From Misgurnus anguillicaudatus (Eukaryota > Chordata > Actinopteri > Cypriniformes > Cobitidae), in the NCBI RefSeq assembly GCF_027580225.2, contig NC_073342.2:17167501-17231500 (forward strand): 64,000 nucleotides of DNA, given 5' to 3'. Below the pieces are notes generated by a model, which did no database searches, was not told the DNA's origin, and saw only the letters and a list, made by a program, of their open reading frames with translations. Made by a program: the position numbers and the translations under genes. Below, piece after piece: positions 54,353-64,000 of the stretch (positions are counted from its first letter, which is position 1; every line of letters begins with the position of its first letter).

Positions 54353-54832
54353 AGTTCACCCAGGGATGAAAATTCTGTCATCAAAATTCTTTCAAATTTC
54401 TTTGTTCTGGTGAACACAAGGGAAGAGATTTTGGGAGGTGTTTGTAACCAAATTGTTTGTGGACTGCATTTACTTCCATAGTATTATGTTTTCCTAGTAT
54501 GGAGGTGAATTGGGTCCGCGAACGGTTTGGTTGCAGACGTGTCTCGAATGTCTTTCTTTGTGTTCATCAGAACAATGAATTTTATACAGGTTTGTAACAA
54601 CATGAGGGTGAGTAAATGATGAAGGAATTTTTATTTTTGGGTGAATTATCCCTTTGGGAGTGGCTGCGGGTTCCTGCTATTGCACAAGGAGAGCTTACAT
54701 TAAATACTTTTCTTAATACTGCATACAAATTCCATGTATCTTCTGGAAAGAAGTTTATACAGGGTTGTAACAACATGAGGGTGAGTAAATGATTACCGAA
54801 TTTTCATTTTTGTGTGAACTGTCCCTTTAAAT
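54353..54832. mobile_element. AGGGATAGTTCACCC-family MITE, copy 3, rearranged
   Basis: AGAGGGATAGTTCACCCAGG begins one unit, which ends GGGTGAATTATCCCT near 54655. A second right end, TTGTGTGAACTGTCCCTTTAA, follows at about 54812-54832. Between them a host segment (GGGTTCCTGCTATTGCACAA) is an inverted copy of the sequence left of the insertion (GGCGGTGGCAGGAACCTGC). This suggests two insertions or an inverted duplication. Confidence 0.6.
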
Positions 54833-54924
54833 CTTAATAAAATAAAATTTCTAATCTAATGACTTCAGGACTTCAGTCTCCTCAAAAGAGTTCAAGACGT
54901 GCTTAGTGGCAAAAGAGGTCACGT

Positions 54925-55603
54925 TTAACTCTTTCCCCAGCCAGCGCCAGCAATTTTCATGATTTTCACAAAAGTTTAATGCCTTCTGTCTTATGCTGCG
55001 TTCAGACCAGCCGCAATAGAGGCATCAAGCGTGAGTGATTTAAATGTTAAGTCAATGTAAAGACGCGTTGACACGCTTCCGGAGGTCTCGTGGCGCGAAT
55101 GAGGCTTTTAGCGCGGCGCGGTAGACGCGATTCCGCCTAATATGTGTGGCTAGTTTGCGTGAATGGTGCGAATTGAGTGTTGCCACGGGAAACACGTGAG
55201 TTGAAAAATTTTACCTTTGGCGGAAAACGCCCCGCGTTAACCAATCAGGAGCTTGCTCTAGTATGATTAGTGACGTGATTACAGGAAGCGAGCGGAGTTG
55301 CAGAAGCCTATGGACGGCTCTCTCATGACGCGAATTCTGCGTGAATGTCTTGATGAGTAGAATTTCACGCGCGAATGAAGCGAGGAAACTCAAAATGTTC
55401 AAGCGGCAAACTAGACACGGTAGACGCGAATTTGGCGTCTCAAACGCGGCTGGTGTGAACCCACGGTTATACCTCCGGGTTTTATAATTTGCACCTGGTG
55501 GTTAATAACGGTATTACGGATTGCCGGAAATACTCGTCATTGGCAGGGAAGGGTTTTCTCTTAAATTGAAGAGTTAACTCGTCAATGGCGGGGAAAGAGT
55601 CAA
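54925..55603 (+). mobile_element. CTCTTTCCCCGCC-family TTAA element, copy 4, with a nested element
   Basis: The left edge is TTAACTCTTTCCCCAGCC (54925); the right edge is ATGGCGGGGAAAGAGT followed by a mutated TTAA (TCAA, 55600-55603). The interior matches 6924-7562 (GGAAATACTCGTCATTGGCA on the opposite strand sense). It is split by 54994-55466. Confidence 0.75.
54994..55466. mobile_element. Harbinger-like MITE, TGCGTTCAGACCAGCCGC ends, third nesting level
   Basis: A 473-bp element with ends TGCTGCGTTCAGACCAGCCG and CGGCTGGTGTGAACCCACGG, flanked by TTA (54991-54993, 55467-55469), a 3-bp duplication as in PIF/Harbinger. The interior is CpG-rich with ACGCGAAT words. Related sequence is at 55738-56150 and 61388-61805. 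Confidence 0.7.
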
Positions 55604-55737
55604 AAGTGACTTTTCCCAGAAGACGGCAATGTTCTGAAAATTGTGTTTTTTGTTAATTTTATGTACATAGTTTCTGTATTTTCTGTTTGTATTTTAATAA
55701 AAAGAGTGAAAAATAAATATTAATGATCATTGAAACT

Positions 55738-56150
55738 GCGAATGACGCAAATTGGGTTGCGCGAACAGGCGCTATTCTCCTTAAACGCGTCTTCCATACA
55801 AGTTGAAAATATTCAACTCAAGTGAAAAATTCGCATGACACGAAGTTAAATCCCATGACTAATATAAAGCGAGGAACGCAATGCTTGGGTTTGGTGGGTA
55901 TGTAGCATAATGCTGCGTAAACAATAGAAGCAAATTTAAGTGTTTGCGCAAGTAGATTACATAAAAAAATCAATGCAGATGCAAATATACACGAATTCGG
56001 GGAGATGCTAATGACGCAAATTGTGTCGCGTGTTTGCCGCAAACTTTCATTATCCGCTTTAAATGCATCTTCCATGCAAGTTATAAATATTCAACTCAAG
56101 CAGAAAATTTGAAAAACGAGATGCTTTGCGGTTGGTGTATATGCCACATA
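55738..56150. repeat. GACGCGAAT-type repeat, two similar sub-units
   Basis: ATGACGCAAATTGGGTTGCG and ATGACGCAAATTGTGTCGCG head two related sub-units that share AAATATTCAACTCAAG, suggesting a partial tandem duplication. It resembles 61388-61805. Precise ends are unclear. Confidence 0.5.
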
Positions 56151-56329
56151 AGACGTTTGCACAGTACTGTGTATTAAAAACCATATTATAGTAAAGTTTT
56201 GTAACAAGTATCTCATCCTGAATTACCACAAGAATGTTTGTTCTTCAAGTGTTATCAGAGATGGAGTTCACTACTCTTAAGTTTCACTTATGACAATTGA
56301 GATTTCACTTTAACTAGTTTGCTTTGGTC

Positions 56330-57270
56330 ATCCTCTGGTTCTCTGATCTGAAAAATCCTAAACGCAGATCGATTTAATCCTCTTAGCCGGCATCCTGTTT
56401 AGGTCTTAATCTTAAATGTCTTAGAATGTCTCAGATTATTCTGCTACTTTTAATTAAAAGCAAGATGTGATTAAAGAAGGATGCTTTTCTTGCTTTGACC
56501 GCACACGGTCACGCTTACGGTGTAATGCAAGTGTGTGAAAGCTCTTGCATGAGAGTGCTCGCGCTCCCAGAGGCTTTCCATCTTTTGGACGGCCACTATG
56601 AATGATTTAAGTAAATATATTTAACCATCTTTCTGTTAAGGCCACTCTTTCTTCTCTCAAGAGAAAATGGAGAGGCAGTTAAGCGCTCTGCTGTGGCTTT
56701 TACCATCAACTGCAAAAGCGCTGGTTTGGCAAAGAAATGGTTAATGATTCCCTCAATCAGAAAGTTAATTTTTGGCTTGTTGCTACAGTTGCTTTTCTGT
56801 CCCTCCTTCTTATTCCATTCTGGCCGCCCATTAACAAAGTGAAAACAACAAACAGGGAAGGAGAACAACGGAGAACTGGCATCCTTACATTTCAATAGAT
56901 TTAAACGTAATTGCTTGAAATGATTAGTTAAATTGAGTCTTCCTGTTACTTAAAATTAAAAATATAATTGCTATAGACAGTAATTGGCTTGCCCGGGGCT
57001 GATGGTTTTGATAGCCCTTTGTCATCCCATGCATCATTACCGGACTTTGCGGCATAGGAGTTTCTGAACTGTAGTGACCATTCAATAACAAAAAACACAC
57101 ACACACACACATGCAATGCTTCGCTCGCCAGTGCCAAAGCATAATCAGAGATTGGTCGAATGCCTGCTCGAAAGGATCTAAGTTGTTTTCCGTTTGCCCC
57201 TTTCAACCTGCTTTTCTCCAGCAGGCGAATGAAGAGCCCTACAGCTTGTCTGACCCTTGACCCCTACTAA
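56330..57270. other. Candidate conserved island in dnajc24 intron 1
   Basis: Unique sequence with CTCATTTACTG-like, AATTAAAAGCAAGATGTGAT and CAGTTAAGCGC words, plus a short (CA)n tract at 57094-57110. Minus-strand frames (99, 86, 72 codons) overlap and are unrecognised. Confidence 0.35.
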
Positions 57271-57575
57271 TCGATAGCTATAACCGGCATTATATCTCGA
57301 AGGACAAGAATGACTCTACTGTAAGAATACATACAAGCCAAAGGGGAGTGTCAAAGTAACTCTTTATGGATTAAAATCATAGTGAAGTCACGGTTAGCAC
57401 AGATCTGTCATATAGTATTATTCAGTGGAGATTGGATTAGTGTGATTTATATTTATTGTTGCACCCTTGTTTGTGTATGTAGTAAACGCCGCTTAGTCCA
57501 TCAGTAAATGTCCCATGAACTGCCGCATTGGTTATCATTACTGTTAATCACCTGACTCTGCATTCTGATTGGTAG

Positions 57576-57714
57576 TTTCACCCAGACAAGCAGAAGCCAG
57601 GCCTATCTGAAGGGGAGGCAGAGCAGCTCCTGCAGAAATTCATTGATGTCGACCAGGCTTGGAAGATTTTGAGTGACGAGAAGAGCAGGAAGGAGTACAA
57701 CCTGCAGCTGCGAG
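57576..57714 (+). CDS. dnajc24: DnaJ homolog subfamily C member 24 (diphthamide biosynthesis 4), coding exon 2
   Basis: Follows acceptor GATTGGTAG and encodes residues 37-82, beginning FHPDKQKPGLSEGEAEQ. It continues with FIDVDQAWKILSDEKSRKEY, then NLQLR, and ends at CTGCGAG/GTGCGT (phase 1). FHPDK contains the invariant HPD tripeptide that stimulates the Hsp70 ATPase, followed by J-domain helix III and the start of helix IV. Joined in phase with exon 1 it gives LILMFHPDKQ across the junction, as expected for the family (Tyr is usual where Phe stands). The linker and the four-cysteine CSL zinc finger are not found before base 64000, so intron 2 exceeds 6.2 kb and the gene continues outside the window. 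No frameshift or premature stop was seen. Confidence 0.93.
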
Positions 57715-58729
57715 GTGCGTACCCTTCCTCTCCTACCCACAGTTACCTTTGCTCACATGCACATGTCTCATTCTTTTTAATATATTGTGCATGTGTTTAG
57801 TTAAAAAAAATGCTTGATTCTTGTTTTTGCAACTTAAAATTGCTTATACTTGGGGTTGAGTATTTGATTTGGCACAGACATGAATAATACTTCAAATCAT
57901 GCAGCTTATGATGCAGTTTGGATTTACAAAAAGTCTTCTTGCTTCTGGATACATTTTTTTTAGACTTGAGAGTGGGATCTTTTCTTTTGTGCCAGTAAGG
58001 AAAGACCTAACAACCACCCAAAATATCCTGCTTTGCAACAAGTTAAAAACCACACAGGACATCTTGCACAACATTAACCGCTTTGGGTACCATCTACTAC
58101 AGCATAGCATTTATTTTTTATAAATATGTATTATATTTAACGAGCTCAGATGCAAAAGCTGCTTAACGCCACCATTATAAGTTCATCAAATATTTTCGCT
58201 TCAAATCTCGACATAGGCAATTCAGAAATATAGCTTTGTTGGCAGAATCCACTAAATGCCACTTTGTTTTTTTTAGCAAAGTGCACGGAGGATTAATATA
58301 AAACGAACATGGATCACATTTTAAACTTGCGTCCCTTGTGTGCCTGAATACCTGAATACAATGTGCCAGCCAGTTTTGTTCATTTTTATCTTTCAAATCA
58401 TGACTTGCATCATTTGCAATGTTTCTAGTTTTTAGCATCTGTAGTGATTTTGCAACTTTTTATGCCTTGTCCAAATGAGGTTTTTGCCAAAAAAGCTTGC
58501 ATGCACTTAGAGGGTTTTGCAGCGAAAATACATTCAAATTTGTTAAATACCAATGAAATGACTAAAGTGGAGTCTGTGTAAATAATGCATTTTTTAAAAT
58601 TTTGACTAATAGCCTTTTCATTGCCATTAATGTGAAATTACTGAACCTAAACAAAAGAACCTTATAAATTAAGAAATACTAATTTACAAGAAAATATATC
58701 AGATGCACTTCAAGGGTTTTGCATCTGAA
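57715..58729. other. dnajc24 intron 2, first part; nothing recognised
   Basis: AT-rich intron. Chance frames (74 plus, 72 and 87 minus) are unrecognised. Confidence 0.3.
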
Positions 58730-59110
58730 TTCTTAATTTGTGTTAAGTGCACAGAAAAAAATTAATGCTGTGGATATTTTAGTTAAGTAAGTGATGAGAA
58801 CAGACATGTCTAAAGTAGCTGCAGCTCTGGACAGACGCCTCCTTACAGAAGAGCATGGTGAGGATTGTGGGTAATGGAGGAGGAAGAGGAGGAGGGAGAG
58901 CAAGAGAGAATGTAGGTCAGGTCTGTCACACATGAACAATTCTTACATGAAGTGATAGTCTGCCTCTCTACTCGCTCGCCTTAGGAAAAAGCTCCCCCAG
59001 CCCACCATTAGGACCTTCAATAAGTGTACATCCAGGGTCCTGTACACCATTAACTGGGGAGCTGTAGCCTCGCCTTTAGGGGGGGACACTTTGCACAGCT
59101 ACTTGCTAAC
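58730..59110. other. Candidate conserved element in dnajc24 intron 2
   Basis: A unique block with a purine-rich AGGAGGAAGAGGAGGAGGG run and balanced flanks. No exon of dnajc24 is visible. Confidence 0.3.
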
Positions 59111-59344
59111 ATCGCTTGCAACAGCCACACAATTGACATTTAGTGTTCATAGAAAAGCCTGGCTTTGGTCTGGGCTGAACGTACAGCAGTGATGGAGTTC
59201 ATTTTCTCAATTGGAAACACTGACATCATTGCTATAATTGTACACGGCTTATGGTAGCACTTTAAAGTAAATCTTTATTTATTAGCTATAGTTAATGCAT
59301 AGTGTTTAAGGTTAATTATAGATTTTTTTTAATTAATACGAATA

Positions 59345-59560
59345 ATTATTGACCCAGTCTGTGCAAACCCAGCTTTTCAAAGTCATTTTTTGTGATTTAC
59401 TGTTTTCTACATAAAATCATTTTACATAATGTAAAAAACATTTTCCAAATATATAACCTTGATATCTTTAGATTGAAGATTGAAATCAATGTAAAATCGA
59501 TTATTGAAATGAAACTTCGATATCAAACTTTGATGCTCCGAATTTCAAAATTGGATTGAG
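59345..59560. repeat. Dispersed repeat, GACCCAGTCTGTGCAAA family (longest copy)
   Basis: GACCCAGTCTGTGCAAACCC, TTTTCTACATAAAATCATTT, ATATAACCTTGATATCTTTA and GATTGAAATCAATG in order, as in 1495, 18667 and 27236. Confidence 0.55.
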
Positions 59561-59632
59561 ACTTCATGGATTTCACAATTTCACAACAAAAGACAAACTT
59601 GGGTGCAATTATCCAACACTAATAAGAAAGTA

Positions 59633-60041
59633 TAGACCCCTTCAAGGTTTGTAAACATTGAATGACTATCGGGTGCGCGCGCAGCACGGGGTCGAACTGT
59701 TCATACCATTTAGGCTTTATAATTTAATCTAACAGTGCTGAAAAATGATGATTTACCTCAAATGAAGTGAGCACTACAAACACAAGCCTCTTTGATCTTT
59801 GCATTGTCCCAGTCTGCACGTTAATTGCTTGCAGACGCAGATGTTGTATTTTTTTGTTTTTGAGATTCTGCATGACTCGCGAAAACTTAACGGAAGACCT
59901 GGTGCGATTTTCACAGCCCACGACGTAAGTAGGCATTTTTGACGATACCGAATAATACGCAACTGAATCTGCTGTAATGACTTTTCTGACCCCGACATGC
60001 GCAGTGGGAACAGCCTGTGACGTGAACCGTGAAGGGGTCTA
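59633..60041. mobile_element. TA-flanked MITE, TAGACCCCTTC ends
   Basis: A 409-bp element with ends TAGACCCCTTCAAGGTTTGT and TGAACCGTGAAGGGGTCTA, bordered by TA on both sides (59631-59632, 60042-60043). Non-coding; the minus-strand frames inside (70 and 92 codons) are unrecognised. Confidence 0.7.
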
Positions 60042-60059
60042 TAAACATTCAAATATCAG

Positions 60060-60424
60060 ACTGTACATATTGCAGCTGTTGAATGTTTCACAGCTCTCAG
60101 CTTCTTACTCAAGTCTATATATACTGTTTTAATTAACGTTGCGATTGATTCTGACTGGCTCAAAGGATGCACTAATCCCTATTCAACTTAAGTAGCCTGC
60201 CCTGCAGTCATGCACTACACATCCAAACGTGTCATTATTGACCAGACGCGGTTTGATGTCAAATACTGTGGCCTCTATTTAAAAGGCCACGTCTGATTGG
60301 TTTAATCTTTCACACTTGCGTATAAATATTCATGCACCCTATTTCTCAGGAATGTATTCATACATTAATATTTATAAAGTCTTATTTTGGAGGAAGATCC
60401 CATCCAGCTTTGCGTAAACCACTG
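60060..60424. other. Nothing recognised
   Basis: Mixed unique sequence of intron 2. Confidence 0.3.
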
Positions 60425-60681
60425 CTAGCTAAAATAAACTTGAATTTGGTTACGTGTTGCTTTGCCAAAACAACTTGCGAGTTGTATGATATTTCATTAT
60501 GCAAGTGATTACAAGGTGTTTTGTTTCATTTATTTATTTTTCTTTTCTTTTTTTGGCTATGTTTAGACAACTCTTAAATTTTCACTGACAGCCCAAGTTT
60601 TATCTTTTTTATCCTAGACATCTAAATTTTTTTTGGGCGGCTATTAGACGACTTTTTCACGCAAAATTGCTTGCTGGGATA
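60425..60681 (+). repeat. Unclassified repeat, copy without the 15017 insertion
   Basis: AAAATAAACTTGAATTTGGT, ATTACAAGGTGTTTTGTTTC and TATGTTTAGACAACTC then ACTGACAGCCCAAGTTT are collinear with 14861-15016 plus 15998-16060, but uninterrupted at the GTTAGACG site. It is cut further right by the hAT element at 60682. Confidence 0.65.
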
Positions 60682-61319
60682 TAGGGGTAGGCGATAAACC
60701 GGTAGATATGATAAATCAGTAGAACTTTGTCAACTGGTAGAGATTTTGGACTATCGTCTCTATCGAGGTTACGCGCCCACGTCACGTTGCTGTGCACGCG
60801 GTCACGAAAACTTAACGTTTGTACATGTATTTATGCACCGGAGTTTTAAAACAAGTGATTGTAAGCCATTGAAACACAAACAACAGTGCTATATGCACGC
60901 GCTGTTTTTGTGTGAGAGAAGTGCGCAAGTCGCGCATTCACAGCTAATTAAGCTCGTGAGCATTTTTGTCACTTTATTTGCTTGAATACACACATGCATC
61001 AAAATTCCCATCTTTGAAAGTATGACAAAATCACTTTTCTACCTTTAATAAGATATGTAATATACATTATTATTTATTATCATTCTTTCATCACTGACTG
61101 TTTATCTTCAGTGAGCTTGAATTCTGTTTGTTTATATATTCTTTATTATGCAAGCATGTATATGTTTTTAGTGAGAATTATGAAAATTCTATGGCATTCA
61201 ATATTTTAATTACATAAAAACCTTATTAAAAGATAAAAAACTCTACCGTGCATATCGTTATCATGACATAAAATAAATCCTATCGTAAAATAACATTTTG
61301 ATCATATCGGCCACCCCTA
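60682..61319. mobile_element. hAT-type element, TAGGGGTAGGCGATAA ends
   Basis: A 638-bp element with ends TAGGGGTAGGCGATAAACCG and ATATCGGCCACCCCTA, flanked by a perfect 8-bp duplication CTGGGATA (60674-60681, 61320-61327). Non-coding; a 79-codon frame near the left end is unrecognised. Confidence 0.9.
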
Positions 61320-61387
61320 CTGGGATATAACGCATCTTTTTTGAGTTTTTAAAGTTTTGTAAAGTGTGATGTCATCTAACTGAGTTA

Positions 61388-61805
61388 GGGGTGGTTCACA
61401 TTTCGCATCTTTTGTGGTCGCAAATACATCATTTTGAATGTAGACGCGCAGCAAGCGCGCTCAACTAGAGAGTGACACATCAATATTTTAACTTTTCAGA
61501 ATGCCGCGTCGGAAAGTGCGTTAGAAAGGACGAAAGCAACACGGTTGCGTTCCCTTACTGTGGGTTTACAACAGATGCGAGTTCAACAATTTGCGCGAGT
61601 AGATTACATACAAAGTCAATGCAAAGACGCGATATATACGTTTGCCGTGAAAACACGCGCTATTCGCCTCAAAAGCGTCTTCGCCCAAGTTGAAAGTATT
61701 TTACTCGAGCAAAAAATTTGCATGACACAAAGTTAAATCCCACGATTAATCTAGAGCAAGCAACGCGATGCAATTGCACGCTTTACGTTTGGTGTAAACC
61801 CACAG
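61388..61805. mobile_element. Harbinger-like MITE, GGGTGGTTCACATTTCGC end
   Basis: A 418-bp element: left end GGGGTGGTTCACATTTCGCA, right end TTTGGTGTAAACCCACAG, flanked by TTA (61385-61387, 61806-61808). The interior shares AATTTGCATGACACAAAGTT and AACGCGATGC words with 55738-56150. Confidence 0.6.
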
Positions 61806-61809
61806 TTAG

Positions 61810-62448
61810 AGGTTTGCATAACTCAATTTTGAATTACAGTTCGATTTAGGCTACATCTCCCTGGATAGTAAGAATTATTAAAAATTGGTCGACATGACTT
61901 CCCTGTCACCTACTAAGGACATTCCTTTAACTAATTAAAAAGAACCATGATAAAACGTGGCACGCAAACCTGTTAATTGCCAATTTCTCAGACAGTCTGC
62001 CAGAAAAGGACAAAAATCATTTCACAGAAGTGTCAGATTTTTTAAATCTTTATGAATCTATGTGATCTAATTTCATTCCTGGACTCTTGACAATTAATTG
62101 TCATATTGCACATTTTAAAGCTCATTTTTGTTTCTGATTCATTTTTCAGTCTTTTGAGATGACAAGTGTTCCCTGCTTAAGTATTCAATGCATATTTTAA
62201 GACTCATTTGTTGAAGCTGAAGAAATAAAGGCTTTGTCAGGACATAACAAGACCTTAAATGACTTTGCAGCTTCTCTTCTTTTAACAGCTTAAATCTCTT
62301 ACAGCAGTGCACATTTTCTGCAAGATTATTGCAAATTTCCAATCAAATTCATATTTAGCATACTCTAGTCAGTGTTTCTCAACCAGGGGGACGGGGCTCA
62401 CACGGGGGGCCTCAGCAGATTATTTTTGTAACAAATGTATTATGCTAA
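61810..62448. other. Nothing recognised
   Basis: AT-rich intron sequence without element ends or exon signals. Confidence 0.3.
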
Positions 62449-62620
62449 GCTATAGGGCTGGGCGAAAAATAACCGAAACCGAAATTCAGAACCTCTAACC
62501 GACATTATTTTATCATGTCGATTATTTCGGTTTTTAATCCTGTTAATACTTTCCCTTTAAAAACAAACTGCTGCGTGTGATGTTGTGTAACTCCGCCCCG
62601 TCCTGTCAGTAGCTAAGTTT
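62449..62620 (+). mobile_element. Left end of a truncated hAT-like element
   Basis: TATAGGGCTGGGCGAAAAAT and AACCGAAACCGAAATTC, with TCGATTATTTCGGTTTT, resemble the TAGGGCTGGGCGAT-type hAT terminus. The matching right end was not found. Confidence 0.45.
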
Positions 62621-62890
62621 CCATCCACTTGTCAATCGAATTATCTGAAGTTCGGTTAAAAAACTTATGCGAATAAAGCTGGTGAAAGTGTGTTTCCATC
62701 CAACGCCTTTAAAGCGAATAAAAACCTGTGCGTAATGACGTCACATGCTGGTTTGCGATCAAATTGGTATATCGAATTGATTTGAGACATTTGAAGGTGT
62801 TTCCATTCATTTTCGCACTGAATCGCACAATATTCAAGCAAACATTTGCGAACAAAGTTTTGCTAGACAAATTTGCGGCATTTCACAAGT
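62621..62890. repeat. Unclassified repeat, GTTTCCATCCA words
   Basis: AAGTTTCCATCCACTTGTC, GTGTTTCCATCCAACGCC and GTGTTTCCATTCATTTTCGC occur in order, with CGAATTAT/ATCGAATTG words. It is a dispersed repeat with unresolved ends. Confidence 0.4.
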
Positions 62891-63197
62891 TATAAGTGCT
62901 TATGTGCCAGCTGAGCTGATAGCGACATATCAAGCTATAATAATAAGAAAATTACATTAACATCGAATTGCTATGATGATGCAGATGCATGTAAATGCCC
63001 AACGACAACGGAGGCATTAACGTGAAATGATAGTCCGGATCAATTCTTAACGTAACATGAGAACGAAAAAATATCTTTAGAGTTGTTAATAAGCCAATAA
63101 AGCTACGAGGGTTCTTTGGCCGAGGATCCATCTCATCAAGGTCGAATTTGCTTTTATTTTCCCTCCGGCACCGTGGCATTTCTTAGATTTTTGCTAT
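62891..63197. other. Nothing recognised
   Basis: A 75-codon minus-strand frame is unrecognised; probably repeat-derived intron sequence. Confidence 0.25.
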
Positions 63198-63206
63198 CTA
63201 AAATAG

Positions 63207-63926
63207 AGCTGTAATCGGGCCTGAAATGACCGGAGCCCGACAGAATGCAGCCCGAACCCGAAAGTACATTTAGGTTGACAGCTTTTTAAAAGCCCGAACC
63301 CGTTTACAGCCATACATTATTTAAATTTGCGCACGCAAACAGCTTTTATCAAGAATTAGTAATTTACACAGGTTTAACATTATTTATTAATGACTAACTG
63401 GGCTACACGTCACTTGGAAGTTGAAACAAAGAAAAAAAGTCATCTGTAACATCGTAACATCTCGTTCTAAATAGGCATATGCAACATTATAGGCCAACAT
63501 GCCAATAAAAACAATTATTTCTTAACGAATTAAATTAAGATAATACATTCTGAATAAGATGGTTATTTGGGAATAACGAAATTAAGATAAAGGTTCTGTG
63601 GTATTTGCTTCGGCACTTTCTTTACATTAATGCCAACATTAGTCTATATCCTCTGTCTAAATTATGTATTTAAGACTAAGTAATATTTAGTTATACATTA
63701 AAAAACCTTTACTCACCAAGATAAGGCTACATTTTTGTTGAGGAAATTATTAAATCCACTGTAAATGGCTTCAGCGTGGTCCTGCGCTTAGGCATTCAGC
63801 AGCAGCATTGAACTTGACCGCTCATTTAGCCTACCGTGCAAAGGCGGAGCACGAGCCCGTGTAAAATGTTAGAAATGAAGCCCGAATCCGACCGAACCCG
63901 TCGGGTTTGGGCAAAGATCTTCAGCT
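63207..63926. mobile_element. hAT-like element, AGAGCTG ends
   Basis: A ~720-bp element with ends AGAGCTGTAATCGGGCCTGA and TTTGGGCAAAGATCTTCAGC; GCCCGAACCCG words recur near both ends. The shared flanking 9-mer CTAAAATAG (63198-63206, 63927-63935) implies an 8-bp duplication with one base of ambiguity at the termini. Non-coding. Confidence 0.75.
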
Positions 63927-64000
63927 CTAAAATAGCCGTTATTTTCTCTGGTAAATAAAATTTAAAATTAATCTCGTCTCGTCGTTTGTCCACTTACATC

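Larger units (their letters stand above)
54174..56164 (+). mobile_element. Tc1/mariner-like element of the TTAGGCCACC family, copy 3, expanded by nested insertions
   Basis: TA flanks are at 54172-54173 and 56165-56166. The left end CTGCGCAGAAGCCACCATGC and right end ATAAGACGTTTGCACAG match the 474-bp copy at 34332-34805. It is split by an AGGGATAGTTCACCC-family insertion (54353 to about 54832), a TTAA element (54925-55603) that itself contains a 473-bp element, and a further repeat at 55738-56150. It lies wholly within dnajc24 intron 1. Confidence 0.8.

Noticed and set aside
1..64000. Bacterial features: operons, ribosome-binding sites, CRISPR arrays, insertion sequences, replication origins
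   Set aside because: Gene structure, repeat content and introns are those of a vertebrate nuclear genome; no direct-repeat/spacer array or bacterial-type gene was seen.
57715..64000. Remaining dnajc24 exons (linker and CSL zinc finger)
   Set aside because: No plus-strand exon with the expected acidic linker or paired cysteine motifs could be found; they are assumed to lie beyond the window.

Overview
The window looks like a stretch of teleost fish nuclear genome, most probably a cyprinid (carp, zebrafish or goldfish relatives). Three things point there: AT-rich sequence with very few long ORFs, vertebrate-style exons with GT-AG introns, and a dense load of short non-autonomous DNA transposons and tRNA-derived SINEs of kinds common in cyprinids. 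There are no bacterial genes, operons, CRISPR arrays or complete protein-coding transposons.

Only one gene is recognised with confidence: the 5' part of dnajc24 (DPH4, the J-domain co-chaperone of diphthamide synthesis) on the + strand. Coding exon 1 is at 51840-51947 and exon 2 at 57576-57714. Together they encode residues 1-82, including the HPD motif; the zinc-finger exons must lie beyond base 64000. In mammals DNAJC24 sits in the DCDC1-DNAJC24-IMMP1L-ELP4-PAX6 block, so the ~50 kb to its left is plausibly the regulatory desert on the DCDC1/MPPED2 side. That placement is inference.

Layout. Positions 1-51 kb are intergenic: islands of unique, often GC-richer sequence that look like conserved non-coding elements (best at 2.1-3.2, 13.2-14.1, 20.0-21.0, 26.3-27.8, 33.3-33.6, 37.9-38.5, 39.3-39.6, 45.6-47.5 kb), separated by repeats. 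A CpG-dense, promoter-like island lies at 44.0-44.45 kb, with splice-like signals on the minus strand. Minus-strand exon-like units occur at 36.5-36.7 and 32.0-32.2 kb, so an undescribed leftward transcript is possible. From 51.8 to 64 kb are dnajc24 exons 1-2, intron 1 (5.6 kb, with more unique islands) and part of intron 2, which is filled by several hAT-like elements.

The clearest structural story is the transposon stratigraphy. Many elements can be delimited to the base. hAT-type elements carry 8-bp target-site duplications (15017-15997, 22188-22900, 22351-22715, 28375-28558, 29098-29543, 60682-61319 and others). At least seven unrelated short inverted-repeat families are bounded by TTAA and share AGG...CCT ends, a piggyBac-like signature. 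Tc1/mariner-like elements carry TA duplications. Several are nested (hAT in hAT, TTAA element in Tc1-like element, a three-level nest at 54.2-56.2 kb), and two insertions can be checked against uninterrupted copies of the same host repeat elsewhere in the window. Family names come from termini and target-site lengths; no database search was possible.
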